Shown: one piece after another, positions 58,449 to 64,000 of the stretch
Numbering within the stretch: position 1 is the stretch's first letter
Layout of the letters: the number at the start of each line of letters is the position of its first letter
Source: Paracoccaceae bacterium
GTDB lineage: Bacteria > Pseudomonadota > Alphaproteobacteria > Rhodobacterales > Rhodobacteraceae
Assembly (NCBI GenBank): GCA_016124615.1
Contig: WGNF01000003.1
Coordinates: 434,001 to 498,000 of the forward strand
DNA length: 64,000 nucleotides
Direction of reading: 5' to 3'
Position numbers and translations under genes: made by a program
The notes under the pieces: generated by a model
Seen by the model: only the letters and a program-made list of their open reading frames with translations
Database searches by the model: none
What the model was told of the DNA's origin: nothing

Positions 58449-60875
58449 TTACCCCCGCATCCGCGCGCCGTCGGCGTCGAAGAGCACGCTGGTGACAACC
58501 TTCGCCGGGCGCCGCTCGCCGAGGATTTCGATCTCGACCGCCAGCCCGTCGACCGCCTTGCCTTCGGGCAGGAAGCCGATCGCCACCGACTTGCCGGTAT
58601 AATGCGAATAGCCGCCCGAGGTGCACCAGCCGACCACGGCACCGTCGAGCCAGATCGGCTCCCACGCCACCACATCGGCATCGGCCACGTCGATCTCGAA
58701 CCAGGCCAGCCGGCGTTTCGGCCCCGCCGCCTTTTCGGCCAACGCCGCGGCCTTGCCGATCCAGTCGGTCGGCTTGTTCCAGCGGATGAAGCGGTCCAGC
58801 CCGGTTTCCGCGGGCGTGTAGTCCGGCGAGAACTCGCGCCCCCACGAGCCGAAGAACTTGTCGAGCCGCAGTGACATCATCGCCCGCATCCCGAACGGGC
58901 GCAGGCCCAGATCCTGCCCCGCCGCCCAGAGGGTGTGCCACAGGTGGCGCACGCTCATGTGGTCGCAGTAGATCTCATAACCCAGATCGCCGGTGTAGCT
59001 GACGCGCTGCACGATGCAGTTGGCCATGCCGACGGTCAGCGGCTTCACGTCCATGAACTTGAACGCTTCGCCCGACACATCCGCCCGCGTCACCCGCGCC
59101 AGCAGTTCGCGCGCCTTCGGCCCCGCGATCTGGAAGCCGCTGCGCGCGTCGGACAGGTTTTCCACCACCACGCCCGCATCGGCGTTCTGCTCGAACCAGC
59201 GCATGTGCCAGCCCTGCGCGCCATAGCTCGCCGTCACCTGGAATTCGGTCTCGGAAAGGCAGGACACGGTGAAATCGCCGATGATCTTGCCCGAATGCGC
59301 CAGCATCGGCGTCAGGCTCAGCCGCCCCGGCTTGGGGATCAGCCCGGCCATGATCCGGTCCAGCCAGGCCCGCGCGCCCACGCCGGTGACGCGGTACTTG
59401 CCGAAGTTCTGCACCTCGTTGATGCCGACGCCCTCGCGCACCGCCATCACTTCCTGCCGCGTCGCCTCCCACGCGTTGGAGCGTTTGAACGACGGCGTCT
59501 CATACCGCGGCTCGCCCGGCAGGGCGTGGTAGTTCACCACTTCCAGCCCGTATTGCTGGCCCCAGACGGCGTTCATGCCGTCGAAGATGTCGTACATCGG
59601 CGTGGTGCGGAACGGCCGTGCCGCCGGGCGTTCCTCGTTCGGGTAGCCGACCGAGAAGCGCATCTGATAGTTCTCGATCACCTTCGGCACGGTATAGCCC
59701 GGGCTGGTCCAGGTGCCGAAGCGCGACACGTCGAAGCCGCGCGGGTCGCGTTCGACCTCGCCGTGGATCATCCACTGCGCCAGCGCCAGCCCCATGCCGC
59801 CGCCCTGGCTGAAGCCCGCCATCACCGCGCAGGCGCTCCAGTAGTTGCGCAGGCCCTGCACCGGGCCGATCAGCGGGTTGCCATCTGGGGCGAAGGTGAA
59901 CGGGCCGTGGATCACCCGCTTGACGCCAGACCGTTCCAGCACCGGAATGCGGCGATAGGCGAAGTTCACCGAATCCTCGATCTTGTCGAATTGCTCGTTC
60001 AGCAGCTCATGGCCAAAGTTCCACGGCGTGCCGTCGACCGCCCAGGGCTCGCAGGGCTTTTCGTAGAAGCCGATGCACAGGCCGCGGCCTTCCTGACGCA
60101 GGTAGAACTCGCCGCCCGGGTCCATCACATGCGGGAACTCGCGGCCCTTGCCGAGGATGTCCATGATTTCCGGAATGTCGTCGGTCACCAGATACTGGTG
60201 CGCCATCGGCAGCAGCGGCAGGTAAACCCCCGCCATCGCGCCGACTTCGCGCGCCCAGAGGCCGGCGGCGTTCACCAGATGCTCGCAGGTGACGGTGCCC
60301 TGTTCGGTCACCACGTCCCAGCCGCCATCGGCGCGCTGGGTGGTGGACAGCACGCGGTTGTGCAACACGATTTCCGCGCCCGCCATCCGCGCCGCCTTGG
60401 CATAGGCGTGGGTGGTGCCCGAGGGGTCAAGGTGGCCGTCCAGCGGGTCGTAAAGCCCGCCGAGGATGCCCTTGGTATCCACCAGCCCGTCGGTCAGCGT
60501 CTCGATTTCCGCGGGGCTGAGGATCTGCGTATCCAGCCCCATGTAGCGGTGCTTGGCCCGTTCGGCCTTCAACTGCTCGAACCGCGCCTCGTTGTCGGCC
60601 AGCGTCACGCCGCCGACGTGGTGCAGCCCGCAGGACATGCCGGTGATCGCCTCCAGCTCTTTATACAGCCGGATGGTGTAGCCCTGCAGCGCCGCCATGT
60701 TGGTGTCGCCGTTGATGGTGTGAAAGCCGCCCGCCGCGTGCCAGGTGGAACCCGAGGTCAGGTCCGACCGTTCGATCAGCAGGACATCGGTCCAGCCGAG
60801 CTTGGTCAGGTGGTAAAGCACCGAACAGCCGACGACGCCGCCGCCGATGACCACTACGCGCGCATGGGATTTCAT
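58449..60875 (-). CDS. FAD-dependent dimethylglycine/sarcosine dehydrogenase-type protein (DAO-GcvT fusion)
   Basis: This 808-residue protein has a Rossmann FAD motif GGGVVGCSVLYHL (11-23) and the flavinylation-type His46 in SGSTWHAAG, then the FAO_M middle (about 370-425), a GcvT aminomethyltransferase domain (about 425-700) and GcvT_C. This architecture is that of dimethylglycine and sarcosine dehydrogenases, which oxidise N-methyl groups and pass the formaldehyde unit to tetrahydrofolate. The LivMHF permeases and ATPase upstream on the same strand suggest uptake of a related substrate. Dimethylglycine versus sarcosine cannot be decided. Confidence 0.9.
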   Translation of the reverse strand: MKSHARVVVIGGGVVGCSVLYHLTKLGWTDVLLIERSDLTSGSTWHAAGGFHTINGDTNMAALQGYTIRLYKELEAITGMSCGLHHVGGVTLADNEARFEQLKAERAKHRYMGLDTQILSPAEIETLTDGLVDTKGILGGLYDPLDGHLDPSGTTHAYAKAARMAGAEIVLHNRVLSTTQRADGGWDVVTEQGTVTCEHLVNAAGLWAREVGAMAGVYLPLLPMAHQYLVTDDIPEIMDILGKGREFPHVMDPGGEFYLRQEGRGLCIGFYEKPCEPWAVDGTPWNFGHELLNEQFDKIEDSVNFAYRRIPVLERSGVKRVIHGPFTFAPDGNPLIGPVQGLRNYWSACAVMAGFSQGGGMGLALAQWMIHGEVERDPRGFDVSRFGTWTSPGYTVPKVIENYQMRFSVGYPNEERPAARPFRTTPMYDIFDGMNAVWGQQYGLEVVNYHALPGEPRYETPSFKRSNAWEATRQEVMAVREGVGINEVQNFGKYRVTGVGARAWLDRIMAGLIPKPGRLSLTPMLAHSGKIIGDFTVSCLSETEFQVTASYGAQGWHMRWFEQNADAGVVVENLSDARSGFQIAGPKARELLARVTRADVSGEAFKFMDVKPLTVGMANCIVQRVSYTGDLGYEIYCDHMSVRHLWHTLWAAGQDLGLRPFGMRAMMSLRLDKFFGSWGREFSPDYTPAETGLDRFIRWNKPTDWIGKAAALAEKAAGPKRRLAWFEIDVADADVVAWEPIWLDGAVVGWCTSGGYSHYTGKSVAIGFLPEGKAVDGLAVEIEILGERRPAKVVTSVLFDADGARMRG

Positions 60876-60999
60876 GAAGGACTCCTGGCAGGATTTTTCG
60901 CCAGACTGACCCCTCGGGCAGCCCCGATCATGTTCATGGGCGACAAAATGTGTCGCAAGTGCCGCAAGCGAATGGGGGCGCTGCCGCCCCCATCGCGCC

Positions 61000-62307
61000 T
61001 CACTTCTCTGGGATCAGCCCCCTCGGGCTGAAGCGCAGGACGAGCAGAAGGATGAGCCCCACCGCCGGCAGGCGGATCTGTTGCGCATTGTCGATCAGGT
61101 GTTGCTTCAGCACCCCGTCCGACAGCGGCGCGGTGAGGAAGCTGAGGACGCTCACCCCGACGTTGCTGGCCTCGTCCCACAAGAGCATGATGATCAGCCC
61201 GCCCAGCACCGAGCCCCAGTTGTTGCCCGAGCCGCCGAGGATTACCATCGCCCAGATCAGGAAGGTGTAGCGCAGCGGGTCGTCGTAGCTGACCGGCGCC
61301 AAGAGCCCGTGCAGCGTCACGAACATTGCCCCGGCGATGCCGATCACCGCCGAACCCAGCACGAAGACCTGCAGGTGGCGCCGCTTGACGTCCTTGCCCA
61401 TCGCCTCGGCCGAGATCTCGTTGTCGCGGATCGCCCGCATCATCCGGCCCCAGGGCGAGCGCAGCGACAGTTCCGTCAGCGTCAGCAGGATCAGCAGCAC
61501 GACCACGAACAGCGCGGTGAAGCAAAGCGCGACGAACACGGTCGAGAAGGTCTGCGGATCGAAGCCCCAGGCATGGGCGCGGGCGATGAACGCCGGTTCC
61601 TGTTGCAGATCGACCTCAAGCGGCACCGGCCAGCGGCCGATGTCGATGATGTTCTTCACGCCGCGATCCAGCCAATCCTCGTTCTTCATCACGGCGATGA
61701 CGATCTGGCCGATGCCCAGCGTCGCGATCGCCAGATAGTCCGACCGCAGGCCAAGCGCGGTTTTTGCAACCGCCCAGGCCGCCGCCGCCGCCAGCAGGCC
61801 GCCGAAGATCCACGACAGCAGCACCGGCAGGTCCAGGCCGCCGATATTGCCGGTCGAGGCCGGGGTGATCGACTCGACCGCCACCACCGCCGGATCGAAG
61901 ATGGCGCGGTAGATGAAAAAGCCCACGATCAGGAAGATCACCAACGCCAGATTGCGCCGCCGCCCCGGCACCATGCCGTTGTAAAGCCGGATCGCGCCGT
62001 AGATCACCCCGGCGCCGACCAGCAGCGCCAGCATGATGCGCGGCGTGCCCGCGTGCCAGGCGGCCATGTCGACCGGCTTGTTGATCAGCGCCACGGCAAG
62101 GCCGCCGAGCCCGAAGAACCCGGCCACCCCGATGTTGAAGAGGCCGGCATAGCCCCATTGCATGTTCACGCCGAGCGCCATGATCGCGACGATCAGCCCG
62201 TCGTTCAGCACGGTCAGCGCCAGAACCCAGCTTTGGGTGACGCCGACGATCAGGTAAAGCGCACCGACAAGCGCGAAGAGAAGGAAGGGACGCAGGGTCG
62301 AGGTCAT
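61000..62307 (-). CDS. branched-chain amino acid-type ABC transporter permease LivM
   Basis: This 435-residue polytopic permease follows the LivM pattern: MQWGYAGLFNIGVAGFFGLGGLAVALI near the N-terminal third and the cytoplasmic-loop signature GRMMRAIRDNEISAEAMGKDVKRRHLQ. It is longer than classical LivM because of an insert between helices (about 90-170). It overlaps the LivH-type permease by four bases and forms the channel with it. Confidence 0.93.
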   Translation of the reverse strand: MTSTLRPFLLFALVGALYLIVGVTQSWVLALTVLNDGLIVAIMALGVNMQWGYAGLFNIGVAGFFGLGGLAVALINKPVDMAAWHAGTPRIMLALLVGAGVIYGAIRLYNGMVPGRRRNLALVIFLIVGFFIYRAIFDPAVVAVESITPASTGNIGGLDLPVLLSWIFGGLLAAAAAWAVAKTALGLRSDYLAIATLGIGQIVIAVMKNEDWLDRGVKNIIDIGRWPVPLEVDLQQEPAFIARAHAWGFDPQTFSTVFVALCFTALFVVVLLILLTLTELSLRSPWGRMMRAIRDNEISAEAMGKDVKRRHLQVFVLGSAVIGIAGAMFVTLHGLLAPVSYDDPLRYTFLIWAMVILGGSGNNWGSVLGGLIIMLLWDEASNVGVSVLSFLTAPLSDGVLKQHLIDNAQQIRLPAVGLILLLVLRFSPRGLIPEK

Positions 62308-63314
62308 ACCGATTTCCCCTTGAAGAGGCCCGTGGGCTTGAACAGCAGCACGATCACCAGGATCGTGAAGGACACCGCGAATTTGTAATCGGTGGACAAA
62401 AGCTGCATCAGGCTGTCGGGGGCAAGGCTGGTGGGCAGCAGATAGGTCAGCACCTTTTTCCAGGCATAGGTCACCGTCACCTCGGAAAAGGCGACGACGA
62501 AGCCGCCCGCGATGGCGCCGACCGGGTTGCCCAGACCGCCGACCACCGCGCTTGCGAAGATCGGCAGCAGCAGCTGGAAATAGGTGAAGGGCTTGAACGA
62601 CTTGTCGAGCCCGTAAAGCACGCCCGCGATGGTGGCCAGCGCGGCGACGATGATCCAGGTCACCATCACCACCCGTTCCGGGTTGATGCCGGACAGAAGC
62701 GCCAGATCCTCGTTGTCGGAAAAGGCCCGCATCGATTTGCCGGTGCGGGTGCGGTTCAGGAACCAGAACAGCGCCGCCACCACGATGACGGCGGTGATCA
62801 CGGTGATCACCGTTGTCGTGCGCACCGCCAGCCCCTCATCCAGCCCGGTCAGGTTGCGGAACTGCGTCGCGCTGATCACGAAGCGCGCGCCATCGGCGAA
62901 GTTCTGTTCCTGCACGCCGATGATGAAGCGGGTCAGCCCGTTCATGATGAACATCACGCCCATCGACACGATGACCAGAATGACCGGCGCCGCCTTCTGT
63001 TTTCGGTAGAAGCGATAGACGGCCCGGTCGGTGAACAACAGCAGCGCCGCCGTGGCGATGATGCCGAAGGGCAGGGCCAGCAGCGCGGTCGGCAGCGGGC
63101 CAAAGCTGATGCCCATCGACTGGAACCACCAGGTAACGAGGATGGTGATCGTGGTGCCGAAGGCCATCGTGTCGCCGTGGGCAAAGTTGGAAAAGCGCAG
63201 GATGCCGTAGATCAGCGTCACACCCAGCGCGCCAAGCGCCAGTTGCGCGCCATAGGACGTGCCGGGAACGATGACGTAGTTCAGCAGCGCGACGATTGCA
63301 TTGAGGAAATCCAT
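62304..63314 (-). CDS. branched-chain amino acid-type ABC transporter permease LivH
   Basis: This 336-residue permease has the LivH pattern: LALGALGVTLIYGILRFSNFAHGD at the N-terminus and GKSMRAFSDNEDLALLSGINPERV in the central loop. The start at 63314 is preferred; upstream codons overlap the ATPase gene. The stop overlaps the LivM start (ATGA). Confidence 0.93.
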   Translation of the reverse strand: MDFLNAIVALLNYVIVPGTSYGAQLALGALGVTLIYGILRFSNFAHGDTMAFGTTITILVTWWFQSMGISFGPLPTALLALPFGIIATAALLLFTDRAVYRFYRKQKAAPVILVIVSMGVMFIMNGLTRFIIGVQEQNFADGARFVISATQFRNLTGLDEGLAVRTTTVITVITAVIVVAALFWFLNRTRTGKSMRAFSDNEDLALLSGINPERVVMVTWIIVAALATIAGVLYGLDKSFKPFTYFQLLLPIFASAVVGGLGNPVGAIAGGFVVAFSEVTVTYAWKKVLTYLLPTSLAPDSLMQLLSTDYKFAVSFTILVIVLLFKPTGLFKGKSV

Positions 63315-63318
63315 GCGC

Positions 63319-64000
63319 TCAGCCCCCCAGGAAGGTCTTGCGGACCTCCGGATCGGCCAAGAGGGCCTCGCCGGTGTCGGTGTAGCGGTTGGCGCCCTGC
63401 ACCAGCACATAGCCCTTGTCGGCGATGTTCAGCGCCTGGCGGGCGTTCTGTTCCACCATCAGGATGGAGATGCCGGATCGCGCCACCTCGATGATGCGGT
63501 CGAAGAGTTCATCCATCACGATGGGCGAGACGCCGGCGGTAGGTTCGTCGAGCATCAGCACCTTCGGCTGCGTCATCAGCGCGCGGCCGACGGCGACCTG
63601 CTGGCGCTGACCGCCCGACAACTCGCCCGCCGCCTGCTTGCGTTTCTGCTTCAGGATCGGGAACAGGTGGTAGACCTGTTCCAGCGTGGTGCGGATGTCG
63701 TCGCGGCGCAGGAAGGCCCCCATTTCAAGGTTCTCTTCCACCGTCATCGAGGTGAAGATGTTGTGGGTCTGCGGCACGAAGGCCATGCCCTTGGCGACGC
63801 GGTCCTGCGGCGACAGGCCGGTGATGTCTTCACCGTCCAGCTCCACATGACCGCCGCGCAGTTTCAGCATCCCGAACACCGCCTTCATCGCGGTCGATTT
63901 GCCGGCGCCGTTCGGGCCGACGATCACCGCGATCTGGCCTTTGTCGACCGCCACGGTGCAATCGTGCAGGATGTCGACCGGGCCATAGCCGCCGGTCATG
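63319..64000 (-). CDS. branched-chain amino acid-type ABC ATPase LivF (5' end outside the window)
   Basis: At least 226 residues are visible with Walker A GPNGAGKST, Q-loop PQTHNIFTSM, signature LSGGQRQQVAVGRA and Walker B LMLDEPTAGVSP. The reading frame is open to the right edge. The Met near the edge is in TGGYG, a motif that is preceded by about ten residues in LivF relatives, so the true start is most likely beyond 64000. A LivG gene and a binding protein are expected further right. Confidence 0.92.
   Translation of the reverse strand, partial: MTGGYGPVDILHDCTVAVDKGQIAVIVGPNGAGKSTAMKAVFGMLKLRGGHVELDGEDITGLSPQDRVAKGMAFVPQTHNIFTSMTVEENLEMGAFLRRDDIRTTLEQVYHLFPILKQKRKQAAGELSGGQRQQVAVGRALMTQPKVLMLDEPTAGVSPIVMDELFDRIIEVARSGISILMVEQNARQALNIADKGYVLVQGANRYTDTGEALLADPEVRKTFLGG

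Overview
The window is a GC-rich stretch of an alphaproteobacterial chromosome, almost certainly from a member of the Rhodobacteraceae (Rhodobacter/Paracoccus/roseobacter type). The basis is the adjacent sciP-ctrA cell-cycle pair, the IalB, Usg and DUF882 families, a GTTC-N7-GTTC LexA box, GANTC near the ctrA start, and the short extragenic repeats. It is core chromosome: no phage, transposon, CRISPR array or rRNA was found. One gene is cut at each edge (an esterase at the left, a LivF ATPase at the right).

Layout. 1-6.7 kb: esterase (partial), DUF882 peptidase-like protein, L,D-transpeptidase, lpxD, a specialised acyl carrier protein with its ketoacyl synthase, and ialB. 6.7-7.1 kb: an intergenic region with two orphan minus-strand terminators (candidate small RNAs). 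7.1-15.9 kb: HerA-like ATPase, CorC/CNNM transporter, xerD, an exported unknown with a 44-residue partner, aroK-aroB, ssb and a lytic transglycosylase. 15.9-23.2 kb: an AraC regulator and a peptide-type ABC transporter. 23.3-37.1 kb: miaA, then the long envelope cluster pyrH-frr-uppS-cdsA-dxr-rseP-(46-aa membrane protein)-bamA-ompH-fabZ-lpxA-lpxI-lpxB-GAF protein. 37.1-45 kb: mnmA, sciP, ctrA, ligA, recG, a 40-residue membrane protein behind a perfect LexA box, an IscU-like scaffold and hisI. 45-50.8 kb: the tightly overlapping run gyrA, winged-helix protein, trmFO, gluQ, and the divergent usg. 50.9-54.4 kb: ornithine cyclodeaminase, arginase, an Lrp/AsnC regulator, dsbB and a YqaA-like protein. 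54.6-57.6 kb: tRNA-Leu(CAA), about 1 kb without a convincing gene, and a secreted RTX protein with a Hint domain. 57.7-64 kb: a MobA-like nucleotidyltransferase, a dimethylglycine/sarcosine dehydrogenase-type flavoprotein and LivM-LivH-LivF.

Together these genes make outer-membrane components (lipid A, BamA, Skp, undecaprenyl and phospholipid precursors), modify tRNA (MiaA, MnmA, TrmFO, GluQ), maintain the chromosome (GyrA, LigA, RecG, Ssb, XerD), run the CtrA cell-cycle circuit, and catabolise arginine and probably methylated glycines. The points most worth a second look are the SOS-linked 40-aa membrane protein, the orphan terminators at 6.8-6.97 kb, the shared GCTAGTCAG promoter block of bamA and fabZ, the three copies of a GGATATTT extragenic repeat, the two-cysteine IscU-like scaffold, and the RTX-Hint protein next to a gene-free kilobase.
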